Positions 32,593 through 40,570 of a DNA stretch of 64,000 nucleotides are shown here, one piece after another. Below the pieces are notes generated by a model that was given only the letters and a program-made list of their open reading frames with translations, searched no databases and was not told the origin of the DNA. A program made the position numbers and the translations under genes. Positions within the stretch are counted from its first letter, which is position 1, and every line of letters begins with the position of its first letter. The stretch spans positions 1-64,000 of the forward strand of contig CAVSIX010000017.1 of assembly GCA_963728195.1 (NCBI GenBank), written 5' to 3'. The stretch comes from Sva-07 sp963728195 (GTDB lineage: Bacteria > Actinomycetota > Acidimicrobiia > Acidimicrobiales > Ilumatobacteraceae).

Positions 32593-32934
32593 TCAGTCGG
32601 TCGTGCGCTCGGCGGCGGCGGCCTCGTCGCGTGACAGATGGTCGGGGCCGTCGAGTGCGACGGGGGTCTGGCGCCGAGACGCACGACTGAGGGCATGGGC
32701 GCCGACCGGCGACGAGAGCAGCTGCAGGATCACGACGAGCAGCAGCGTCGTTGCCGCGAGCAGCGTGTCGATGGCGATCGCGGCGCCGATCGACACGAGC
32801 ACCAGGCCCAGTGTGGGCGCCTTTGCCGCGGCGTGCATCCGCGAATAGAGATCGCGGAAGCGCACGGCACCGATGCCACCGATCATCGCGAGTGCGGAGC
32901 CGGCGACGATGAAGATGCCGCTGACGAACTCCAT
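32593..32934 (-). CDS. mrpG: Mrp/Mnh antiporter subunit G
   Basis: The smallest helper subunit of the Mrp Na+(K+)/H+ antiporter, 113 residues with three helices. EFVSGIFIVAGSALAMIGGI, AVRFRDLYSRMHAAAKAPTL (the MnhG signature) and a third hydrophobic segment are visible. The start overlaps the mrpF stop (TGATG). It is the last gene of the operon, and its extended C-terminus (SRASRRQTPVALDGPDHLSR) is hydrophilic. Confidence 0.9.
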   Translation of the reverse strand: MEFVSGIFIVAGSALAMIGGIGAVRFRDLYSRMHAAAKAPTLGLVLVSIGAAIAIDTLLAATTLLLVVILQLLSSPVGAHALSRASRRQTPVALDGPDHLSRDEAAAAERTTD

Positions 32935-33185
32935 CAGTTCCCCCTGCGTTCGATGAATCGGGACAAGGCCGTGGTGGCGACGAAACCGACGAGCACGGCG
33001 ACGAGGACCGTCTCGACCGTGATGCCGCTGTCCGTGCGGGCGGCTGCCACGATGATCGCGATCACGACGACCGACTGCAACCCGTCGACGCCGACCACCC
33101 GATCCGACAGGCTCGGACCGCGGAGCAGACGGAACAGGAATCCGGCGGCACCGATCACCAACAGGACGATCGCGAACCCGGTCAT
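32934..33185 (-). CDS. mrpF: Mrp/Mnh antiporter subunit F
   Basis: An 83-residue, three-helix subunit. FRLLRGPSLSDRVVGVDGLQ is the MnhF signature. The start at 33185 overlaps the mrpE stop by 4 bases and the stop overlaps mrpG. It takes part in assembly of the hetero-oligomeric antiporter. Confidence 0.9.
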   Translation of the reverse strand: MTGFAIVLLVIGAAGFLFRLLRGPSLSDRVVGVDGLQSVVVIAIIVAAARTDSGITVETVLVAVLVGFVATTALSRFIERRGN

Positions 33186-33787
33186 CGTGCGCCTCCATCG
33201 GATGTCGAGGGCGAGTCGTGGGCGTCGCCGCCGTCGTGCGCCGGCCCCGCAGCGGCGACACGGTCGAGTTCTGCTCGCTGCTCCCTGGTGCCGAACGCCC
33301 GCACCGCCAGACGTTCGAGCCGCAGCACGTCGCGCCGCAGTGCGTCGACGCTGTCGAAGTGCAGGACGTGGACGTACAGCACCGGTGGCTGATCGGGTGC
33401 GTCGCTGCGCACGTCGACCGTGAGAGTGCCGGGCGTCAGGGTGATCGCATTGCCGACCAGCGTCGCCAGGCCGTCGGTGGTCACGTGCAAGGGGACGGCG
33501 ATGATCGCCCGGTTGACGTTCGACCCCGGCGTGACCACCTCCCAGGCGACCTGCAGGTTCGACTTGACCAGCTGGATCAAGAAGTAGACGAGGAAGACCA
33601 GTGCCGACGCCGGATGGAACGACGTGAGCTGGATGCCGCGCACTCCGGTGGGATGCGCCACCAACACCACGAACACCGCGACGGCGAGCCCCGACAGCAG
33701 GCTCGCCGCACCGAGGTCGCCCCACAGCAGCGCCCACAACAAGGTGAGCCAGATCACCAGCGTGGGCACTCGGACGCTGGGCGTCAC
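33182..33787 (-). CDS. mrpE: Mrp/Mnh antiporter subunit E
   Basis: A 201-residue subunit with two N-terminal helices (TLVIWLTLLWALLWGDLG and ALVFLVYFLIQLVKSNLQVA) and the MnhE domain segment ITLTPGTLTVDVRSDAPDQP. The Asp/His-rich C-terminal tail (AHDGGDAHDSPSTSDGGA) is longer than usual. GTG start, overlapping mrpD by 4 bases. Confidence 0.9.
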   Translation of the reverse strand: MTPSVRVPTLVIWLTLLWALLWGDLGAASLLSGLAVAVFVVLVAHPTGVRGIQLTSFHPASALVFLVYFLIQLVKSNLQVAWEVVTPGSNVNRAIIAVPLHVTTDGLATLVGNAITLTPGTLTVDVRSDAPDQPPVLYVHVLHFDSVDALRRDVLRLERLAVRAFGTREQRAELDRVAAAGPAHDGGDAHDSPSTSDGGAR

Positions 33788-35283
33788 TTCTGTGCTCCGA
33801 TCACGATCTCGACGTAGCGCTGCGGCGCGAGGAGATCTCCCGCAGTGCGCTCCGCGTAGTCGTACAGCGGACCGGCGAAGACCATCAGTGCCACCGACAT
33901 CGCGACGACCGCCGAGGTCGCAGCCGTCATCAGTCGCGGCACGCTCGAGTCGCCGGATGCGATCCAGGTGACGATCGCGGGGTCCTCGGGTTCACCCCAG
34001 AACACCCCCGACCAGATGCGCACCATCACGTACATCGTCAGCACGCTGACCAGCAGGCTGACCGCCACGATCGCCCACTCGTCGGTCTCGATACCGGAGC
34101 TGACGAGCGCGAACTTGCCGACGAACCCGGAGAACGGCGGGATGCCGACGATGCTGAGCGCCGGCAGTGCGAAGAGCACGGCGATCATCGGTGCGCTGCG
34201 AACCAGTCCCCCGATACGCGACAAGCGGTCGGATCCGGCGCGACGTTCGACCAGCCCGCCGACGAGGAACAGTGCCGTCTTCACGACGATGTGGTGCACG
34301 ACGTAGAAGACCGCACCGGCGATACCGGCGAGCGTGAACAAGGCGAGCCCGAAGATCATGTAACCGATGTGGCTGACGATGTGGAACGACAGCATCCGGC
34401 GCAGGTCGTCCTGGGCGATGGCGCCGAGCACCCCGACGACCATCGTGAAACCGGCGAGCACGAGCAGGAACGACCCCTGCTGCGCGTCGGGCGGGAACAG
34501 CAGCGTCTGCGAACGGATGATCGCGTAGACGCCGACCTTGGTGAGCAGCCCGGCGAAGACGGCGGTGATCGCACCCGGTGCGGTGGGATAGCTGTCGGGC
34601 AGCCAGAAGAAGAGCGGGAAGAGGCCCGCCTTGATCCCGAACACGAGGATCAGCAGCAGCGAGAATCCGGTGCGGACCCCTTCGGACAGCTCGGGGATGC
34701 GCTGGCTGAGTTCTGCCATGTTGACCGTTCCCGTCGCCGAGTAGATCAGCGCGAGCGCCGTGATGAAGAACGTCGACGCCACCAGGCTGATGACGACGTA
34801 GGACATCCCCGAACGGACCTGACCCGGGCGGCCGCCGAGCGTGAGCAGGACGTAGCTGGCGACCAGCATCATCTCGAAGGCGACGAACAGGTTGAACAGG
34901 TCGCCGGTGACGAAGCTCGCCGACACACCCGCCGCCAACACGAGGTACACCGGATTGAACGATGCGTAGCGCGCCTCCTCGGCCCCCTGGCCGATCGCAT
35001 AGACGAGCACCGACAACAGCATCAACGACGAGACGACGAGCATCACCGCCGACAGGCGGTCGACGGCCAGCGTGATGCCGAGCGGCACCTTCCACCCGCC
35101 GGCCTGCATCACCAACATCTCGTCGTCGTCGACGCTGACGATCAACGCGATGCTGACCGCCACGCTGGCGCTCAACACGATCAGCGAGATCAGCCGTTGA
35201 GCCCATCGCCACGGCGCTGTGAGCACGCAGAGCGCTGCGCCGACCAGCGGCAGGATCACCGGCAGAGGGACGAGCGCGTTCAT
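33784..35283 (-). CDS. mrpD: Mrp/Mnh antiporter subunit D
   Basis: A 499-residue NuoM/NuoN-like proton-translocating subunit with about 14 helices. Key text includes NLFVAFEMMLVASYVLLTLG (with the conserved Glu), the Lys-bearing FGIKAGLFPLFFWLPDSYPT and GAIAQDDLRRMLSFHIVSHIG. The start overlaps the mrpC stop (ATGA). Confidence 0.93.
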   Translation of the reverse strand: MNALVPLPVILPLVGAALCVLTAPWRWAQRLISLIVLSASVAVSIALIVSVDDDEMLVMQAGGWKVPLGITLAVDRLSAVMLVVSSLMLLSVLVYAIGQGAEEARYASFNPVYLVLAAGVSASFVTGDLFNLFVAFEMMLVASYVLLTLGGRPGQVRSGMSYVVISLVASTFFITALALIYSATGTVNMAELSQRIPELSEGVRTGFSLLLILVFGIKAGLFPLFFWLPDSYPTAPGAITAVFAGLLTKVGVYAIIRSQTLLFPPDAQQGSFLLVLAGFTMVVGVLGAIAQDDLRRMLSFHIVSHIGYMIFGLALFTLAGIAGAVFYVVHHIVVKTALFLVGGLVERRAGSDRLSRIGGLVRSAPMIAVLFALPALSIVGIPPFSGFVGKFALVSSGIETDEWAIVAVSLLVSVLTMYVMVRIWSGVFWGEPEDPAIVTWIASGDSSVPRLMTAATSAVVAMSVALMVFAGPLYDYAERTAGDLLAPQRYVEIVIGAQK

Positions 35284-35699
35284 CGCCGGTCCTCGTCGAT
35301 CGCCTGCTCGCGTTCGGCGAGTTCCTCTTCGACCACGATCTGATCGGGGTCGCGACGGCGAGCGATGAACCGGTCCTCGACGTCGTCTTCGACCACGTCG
35401 TCGTGCGTGATCCTCCAGCTGCGGTAGCCGAGCGCGAGCAGGAACGCAGTGACCCCGAACGTGATGACGATCGACGTCAGGGCGAGCGCCTGCGGAAGCG
35501 GATCGGAGAAGTCGCTGGGATCGCCGGTTCCGATGATCGGTGCGATCCCACGCCCCGTGCCCGAGGTGAGCAACATGACGTTGGAGCCGTGTCCGATCAG
35601 GCCGACACCGATCAGGATGCGCGACAGCCGCCGCTGCAGCAGCAGGTACGTCCCGCTGGCGAAGAGGAACGCAGCGGCGAAGGCGAGCAGCACACTCAT
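35280..35699 (-). CDS. mrpC: Mrp/Mnh antiporter subunit C
   Basis: A 139-residue NuoK-like subunit with three helices. LLQRRLSRILIGVGLIGHGS, VMLLTSG and ALTSIVITFGVTAFLLALGY are typical. The C-terminal half carries an unusually long, acidic cytoplasmic tail (DDVVEDDVEDRFIARRRDPD). The start overlaps the mrpB stop by 4 bases. Confidence 0.9.
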   Translation of the reverse strand: MSVLLAFAAAFLFASGTYLLLQRRLSRILIGVGLIGHGSNVMLLTSGTGRGIAPIIGTGDPSDFSDPLPQALALTSIVITFGVTAFLLALGYRSWRITHDDVVEDDVEDRFIARRRDPDQIVVEEELAEREQAIDEDRR

Positions 35700-36238
35700 C
35701 GGGTCGCCGATCCTCGGGTTCGCCGGGGCGGCCGCGCCACGGCGTCGCTGCCGTCGTCGGTCGCATCGGGCGCATCGACGAGCTCCTGACCGAACGCTGC
35801 GAACGCCATCAGGATCAGTCCGATCACGACGAAGTCGACGCCGAGGTCGAACGTGAGCGTGCTGGAGAGTTTCACCTTGTCGAACACCGGGACGTGGAAC
35901 TCGACCTCACCGTGCTCGAGGATCGCCCCGCCGAACGCGAGCGGCACCAGTGCGGTCGAGGCCGACAGGAACAGCCCGACACCGAGAATGACGTGCGGCG
36001 CAACGCGGAACGTGGAGCGCACCGCAGCGGCGCCGCCGGAGACATACCGGAGTGCCAAGGCAGCGCCGACGACGAGGCCGCCGACGAACCCGCCACCGGG
36101 CCGGTTGTGGCCGGAGAACACGAAATAGATGGCGAGGACGAGGATCGACGGATAGAGGATCCGGATCGAGGTGTCGAGGATCAGGATCCGGCGATCGCCG
36201 ACCGGCTCGGCGCCGGAGGCCGGACGGTGTTCGCTCAT
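35696..36238 (-). CDS. mrpB: Mrp/Mnh antiporter subunit B
   Basis: A 180-residue subunit with four helices. The MnhB domain runs from RILYPSILVLAIYFVFSGHN, PGGGFVGGLVVGAALALRYV to FDLGVDFVVIGLILMAFAAF. The ATG at 36238 overlaps the mrpA stop. A basic C-terminal tail (ARPPRRTRGSATR) follows. Confidence 0.92.
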   Translation of the reverse strand: MSEHRPASGAEPVGDRRILILDTSIRILYPSILVLAIYFVFSGHNRPGGGFVGGLVVGAALALRYVSGGAAAVRSTFRVAPHVILGVGLFLSASTALVPLAFGGAILEHGEVEFHVPVFDKVKLSSTLTFDLGVDFVVIGLILMAFAAFGQELVDAPDATDDGSDAVARPPRRTRGSATR

Positions 36239-38625
36239 CGCAGCGCCTCGGGCAGCTTCGGTTCGTCTCCGACGTCGACGATCTCCTCGAACACCGGGGC
36301 CTCGGATTCTTCCCGCCGTCGTCCGGGTCGGGCCAGGCTGACGGCACCGACCGCAGCCACCAGCAGCACCGTGATCTCGCCCATCGTGTCCCAGCCGCGG
36401 AAGTCGACGAGGATCACGTTGACGACGTTCGCGCCCTTCCCCTTCGGCAGCGAGTTCTCGATCATCACCCCGGACATGGACGGTTCGTCGACGTCGGACC
36501 GTGCAGCGCTCGCCGACAGAGCGAACACGAACACGGCGACGCCCACGGCACCGGCGACGACGATGCGCATCGGCGCAGCGATCGCCGGCGCGCGGTGACG
36601 CCACGAACGCGGCAGGAACCGCAGCACCAACACGAACAGCACCGTGCTGAGCGTCTCGATCGAGAACTGGGTCAGCGCCAGGTCGGGCGCACCCTGGGCG
36701 ACGTACAGCCCCGCCATGGCGTACCCGACGGCGCCGAGCATCAGCGCCGCTGCGATCCGATGACGAACGATGCTGGCGCCGAGGCCGGCCGCCACCATGA
36801 TCGCGACCAACGCGACATGGGCGGGCTCTTCGATGAACTGCGGCAGGGCGTCGAGTTCGGACGCGAACGCAGCGAGGGGCACCAACGTCACCGTGAGCAC
36901 GATGATCGCCAGGTAGATCGGCAGCGAGCCGTTCTGCACCGTTGCGGTCACCCTCGTGGCGACGACCGAGATCGACCGGAGCACCGCCAGGAACCCCTGC
37001 TCGGTCGACGGGATCGCCCGCAAGCCGGTCGACGTCCGCGCCTGGATGTCGGCGACCGGCTGTCTGAGGAGCGTGAGCGCGATGCCGCAGGCGATGATCA
37101 CCATCGACAGGGCCAGCGCCGGGTTGAACCCGGCGAACAGCTCGACGGGCGCCGGGTCGGTACCGGGATAGAGCGCAGTGGTCGCGCCTTCGATCAACCC
37201 GTCGACGAGCACGGGGGCGACGCCGAAGGCCACGGTGGCGAGCGACAGCACCACGCCGGGCGCCGTGAACAGCGCCGAGGGCGCATGTGCATTCATCGAC
37301 ACCACGTCACGATCGGGCTCACCGAACGTCCCGAAGATGCCGAGCACGAACCGAGCGGAGTATGCAAAGGTCAGGATCGACGCGAGCACGATCACCACCA
37401 GTGCCGCCGTGGCGCCGGTGAAGTCGCCATGCTCGAGGTAGCCGTCGAGCGCCTTCTCCTTCGCGATGAACCCGAACAGCGGCGGGAGCCCGGCCATCGA
37501 CGCTGCGCTGATCACCGCGACCACCTTCACGATGCGCCACCCCGACGCCGAGCCGAACCCGTGGAGCTCGCGGATGTCACGTGTGTCGGTCTCGTGGTCG
37601 ACGATGCCGACCACCATGAACAGCGCGGCCTTGAAGGCACCGTGGGCGAGGATCAGCACGATGCCGGCCTCGGCGATGTGATAGTCGCCGACCCCGAACA
37701 GCAGCATCATGAATCCGAGCTGGCTGACGGTGCCGTAGGCGAGCAGCAGCTTCAGGTCGTACTGTCGCAAGGCACGCAGCCCGCCGACGAGCATCGTCGT
37801 GGCCCCGACGACGAGTACGAGCACCCGCCAACTACCGGTCAGCGCGAACATCGGAGCGAGCCGCGCCACGAGGTAGACGCCCGCCTTCACCATCGTGGCC
37901 GAGTGCAAGTAGGCGCTCACCGGGGTGGGAGCGACCATCGCTGCAGGCAACCAACTGCTGAACGGCGCTTGGGCGGACTTGGTGAACGCCCCGATCAACA
38001 CGAGGACGATGCCGACGTTCACCGCGGCGCCGCTCGGCGGGTCGAGCAGCAGTTCGGAGATGCGATAGGTGCCGCCGGCCTGTCCGATGACGATCAGACC
38101 CGCCATCATCACGAGTCCTCCGCTGCCCGTGATGAAGATCGCCTGGAGTGCCGCAGCGCGTGCACGTGCGCTGCTGTCGCCGTTACCGATGAGCAGGAAC
38201 GAGGTGATCGACGTGAGTTCCCAGAACACGAAGAGCGCGATCAGCTGGTCGGAGAGGACCACGCCGAGCATCGCCCCCGCGAACAGCGTCAGCACACCAG
38301 CGAGGCGGGCCAGGCCCGGCTGGTCGTGGCGGAAGTAGCCGAGTGAGTAGATGCAGATCAGCAGGCCGATCCCCGAGACGAGCGCGACCATGACCAACGC
38401 GAAGGCATCGAGGCGCAGATCGATCGAGATGCCGAGCTGCTCCACCCAGGCGAACGACTCGGTGACCGGTCGACCATCGAGCACGCCCCCGGCCTTGGTT
38501 GCCGCCCAGATCACCGTCGCGAGCGGAGCGACGGCGGCGAGCAGGAACGCCTGGCGTCCGAGCGTGCGGCCACCGGCGACGATGCCGATGCCGACGACGA
38601 GGTGGAGGGCGAGGAGGAAGAACAT
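36235..38625 (-). CDS. mrpA: Mrp/Mnh antiporter subunit A
   Basis: A 796-residue, NuoL-like major subunit of the cation/proton antiporter, with about 20 helices. Motifs include FFVFWELTSITSFLLIGN-like text, FTKSAQAPFSSWLPAAMVAP, VSAYLHSATMVKAGVYLVAR (conserved Lys), and a C-terminal MbhD/MnhB-related extension (GWDTMGEITVLLVAAVGAVS). It heads a complete A-B-C-D-E-F-G operon in canonical order, all overlapping. TATCGT (38638-38643) is 12 bases before the ATG. The system exports Na+ or other cations against protons, fitting a marine or saline lifestyle. Confidence 0.94.
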   Translation of the reverse strand: MFFLLALHLVVGIGIVAGGRTLGRQAFLLAAVAPLATVIWAATKAGGVLDGRPVTESFAWVEQLGISIDLRLDAFALVMVALVSGIGLLICIYSLGYFRHDQPGLARLAGVLTLFAGAMLGVVLSDQLIALFVFWELTSITSFLLIGNGDSSARARAAALQAIFITGSGGLVMMAGLIVIGQAGGTYRISELLLDPPSGAAVNVGIVLVLIGAFTKSAQAPFSSWLPAAMVAPTPVSAYLHSATMVKAGVYLVARLAPMFALTGSWRVLVLVVGATTMLVGGLRALRQYDLKLLLAYGTVSQLGFMMLLFGVGDYHIAEAGIVLILAHGAFKAALFMVVGIVDHETDTRDIRELHGFGSASGWRIVKVVAVISAASMAGLPPLFGFIAKEKALDGYLEHGDFTGATAALVVIVLASILTFAYSARFVLGIFGTFGEPDRDVVSMNAHAPSALFTAPGVVLSLATVAFGVAPVLVDGLIEGATTALYPGTDPAPVELFAGFNPALALSMVIIACGIALTLLRQPVADIQARTSTGLRAIPSTEQGFLAVLRSISVVATRVTATVQNGSLPIYLAIIVLTVTLVPLAAFASELDALPQFIEEPAHVALVAIMVAAGLGASIVRHRIAAALMLGAVGYAMAGLYVAQGAPDLALTQFSIETLSTVLFVLVLRFLPRSWRHRAPAIAAPMRIVVAGAVGVAVFVFALSASAARSDVDEPSMSGVMIENSLPKGKGANVVNVILVDFRGWDTMGEITVLLVAAVGAVSLARPGRRREESEAPVFEEIVDVGDEPKLPEALR

Positions 38626-38732
38626 CTGGTCGCCACGACGATACGCGTGATTCGCCGGAGGATGGCACGACGGTCGTGCTGGCGAACCCTCGTCGGGGCC
38701 CGACGGCTTTGGCCGGGTTACCGGCGGGTAGC

Positions 38733-38738
38733 TAGTTT
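38733..38738 (+). promoter_or_regulatory. -10-like TAGTTT of the 38745 gene
   Basis: TAGTTT ends 6 bases before the ATG at 38745. Confidence 0.4.
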
Positions 38739-38744
38739 GCGCGT

Positions 38745-39596
38745 ATGGGATCGATCAGCACCGTCGGGATCATCGGATCGGGAATCATGGGGTCGGGACT
38801 CGCCGAAGTCGCCGCCCGCGCAGGCTTCGGCGTGGTGGTCCGTTCGCGTACGCAGGCCGGCGCGGACGCCGTGCTGCACGGTCTCGACGCCGGTCTCGCC
38901 AAGCAGGTCGCCCGCGAGCGCCTGACCGAGGAGGAACGACAGGCCATCCTCGGGCGGATCTCGGTGACCGACGATCTCCACGACCTGCGCGACTGCGACC
39001 TCGTGATCGAGAGCATCGTCGAGGACATGGCCGCCAAGCGCGACCTGTTCGAGCATCTCGATCGCATCGTGAAGCCCGATGCGATCATCGCCACCAACAC
39101 CTCCACGCTGGCCGTCGTCGAGTTGGCGATGACCACCGAACGGCCCGACAAGGTGTGTGGCATCCACTTCTTCAACCCGGCGCCGATGATGAAACTGGTC
39201 GAGGTGATCAAGCCGCTCACCGCCTCCGACGACACGATCGGGACCGCACTCGAGTTCGCCGCCGCGTGCGGCAAGGACGCAGTCCAGGTCGAGGACCGCG
39301 CCGGCTTCATCGTGAACGCACTCCTGTTCCCCTACCTCAACAACGCGATCCGCATGTGGGAGAACGGCACGGCGTCGATGGACGACATCGACACCGCGAT
39401 GATGGGCGGCTGCAACTTCCCGATGGGCCCGTTCGCACTGCTCGATCTGGTCGGACTCGACACGTCGCTGGCGATCCTCGACGCGCTCTACGCCGAGTTC
39501 CGCGATCCCAACTTCGCTGCTGCTCCGGCGCTGCGACGCATGGTCGCCGCCGGCCACCTCGGCCGCAAGACCAAGCACGGTTTCCGGTCCTACTGA
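38745..39596 (+). CDS. 3-hydroxybutyryl-CoA dehydrogenase
   Basis: A 283-residue 3-hydroxyacyl-CoA dehydrogenase (FadB2/HbdA type). The NAD site is VGIIGSGIMGSGLAEVAA. The catalytic His is in VCGIHFFNPAPMMKLVEV, DRAGFIVNALLFPYLNNAIR is the family signature, and the C-terminus ends GHLGRKTKHGFRSY. It oxidises (S)-3-hydroxybutyryl-CoA to acetoacetyl-CoA or the reverse. With the ethylmalonyl-CoA mutase 1 kb downstream it could belong to acetyl-CoA assimilation or butanoate metabolism. Divergent from the mrp operon. Confidence 0.9.
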   Translation: MGSISTVGIIGSGIMGSGLAEVAARAGFGVVVRSRTQAGADAVLHGLDAGLAKQVARERLTEEERQAILGRISVTDDLHDLRDCDLVIESIVEDMAAKRDLFEHLDRIVKPDAIIATNTSTLAVVELAMTTERPDKVCGIHFFNPAPMMKLVEVIKPLTASDDTIGTALEFAAACGKDAVQVEDRAGFIVNALLFPYLNNAIRMWENGTASMDDIDTAMMGGCNFPMGPFALLDLVGLDTSLAILDALYAEFRDPNFAAAPALRRMVAAGHLGRKTKHGFRSY

Positions 39597-39619
39597 ACTG
39601 GGGCTGCGACACTTGGGGC

Positions 39620-40294
39620 GTGAGCAGACCGCGAATCGAGCCGGCACCGTCGCGGTTCTCGATGCCCGATCCGCGCGAACTCGCTGCGGGGGAGGATCTC
39701 GTCGCGGTCGGCGCCGACCTGGAACCCGGCACGCTGCTGGCCGCGTACCGGGCGGGGCTGTTCCCGATGCCGATCGACCCGCGCCGGCGTCGCAGCAAGA
39801 TGGCGTGGTTCTCGCCGGATCCGCGCGGCATCATCCCGCTCGACGGTCTCCACGTCAGCCGCTCACTGCGCCGCAGCATGCGGCACTTCGAGGTCCGGAT
39901 GGACACACGGTTCACCGACGTCATGCGAGCGTGCGGCGACCCGGGACGTCCTGGCCGCTGGATCACCGAACCGATCATCGGTGCGTACACCGAGCTGTTC
40001 CATCTCGGTTGGGGACATTCGGTCGAGGTCTACGAGCGCGATGAGCTGGTCGGGGGTCTCTACGGGTTGCGGATCGAGCGCTTCTTCGCCGGCGAGGCGA
40101 TGTTCCACACGGCGACGGATGCGTCGAAGACGGCACTTGTCGCACTCGTCGACTGGCTGGACGACACCGGCGCCGAACTACTCGATGTCCAATGGGTCAC
40201 CGACCACCTCGCCACGCTCGGAGCCATCGGGATTCCGCGTCCCGACTACCTGGAACGCCTCGATCACGCCATCGCACCTCAGCGGTGGCAGTGA
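39620..40294 (+). CDS. aat: Leucyl/phenylalanyl-tRNA-protein transferase
   Basis: Aat adds Leu or Phe to the N-terminus of proteins with N-terminal Arg or Lys, marking them for ClpS/ClpAP. This 224-residue protein has AAYRAGLFPMPIDP, KMAWFSPDPRGIIPLDGLHV, HSVEVYERDELVGGLYGLRI and FFAGEAMFHTATDASKTAL, the standard signatures. I place the start at the GTG at 39620 (VSRPRIEP); the frame upstream is antisense or out of frame to the dehydrogenase. It lies 23 bases after the preceding gene, so co-transcription is possible. Confidence 0.9.
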   Translation: MSRPRIEPAPSRFSMPDPRELAAGEDLVAVGADLEPGTLLAAYRAGLFPMPIDPRRRRSKMAWFSPDPRGIIPLDGLHVSRSLRRSMRHFEVRMDTRFTDVMRACGDPGRPGRWITEPIIGAYTELFHLGWGHSVEVYERDELVGGLYGLRIERFFAGEAMFHTATDASKTALVALVDWLDDTGAELLDVQWVTDHLATLGAIGIPRPDYLERLDHAIAPQRWQ

Positions 40295-40351
40295 GCCTCG
40301 CCGCCCGTTTCCGGCTGCTTGGGCTCGGCGGGCGCCGGCCGAAGAACACAC

Positions 40352-40380
40352 GGAGCGGGTGGTCCGCCACCACCCGCTCC
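40352..40380 (+). terminator. Perfect 12-bp hairpin after aat
   Basis: GGAGCGGGTGGT pairs perfectly with ACCACCCGCTCC around CCGCC. It is 57 bases past the aat stop with no U-tract. Confidence 0.5.
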
Positions 40381-40388
40381 GAGAGCTT

Positions 40389-40417
40389 CGCCGGCCGAAT
40401 CCGCCATTCGGCCGGCG
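40389..40417 (+). terminator. Perfect 11-bp hairpin after aat
   Basis: CGCCGGCCGAA pairs with TTCGGCCGGCG around a 7-base loop. The upstream GCGCCGGCCGAA (40332-40343) could compete for the same right arm, so alternative folding is possible. Confidence 0.5.
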
Positions 40418-40570
40418 GGGGTTCCCGCCAGTAGGGGAAACCTCGTGGGAGCGGATCTCCGAGGGGGAGAGGGAGATCCGATCCGTTTTCCGTCCCGTGG
40501 GACGTCTCATTCTTCGGACCGCATCGACGCGGACTTGAGGACTTCTTCGGGGACCGAGCACACTCTCACC

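Noticed and set aside
40295..40570. Cobalamin riboswitch before the B12-dependent mutase
   Set aside because: I searched for the B12-box core and its GCCACTG-type partner and did not find them. The enzyme uses B12 but is not a B12-synthesis or transport gene.
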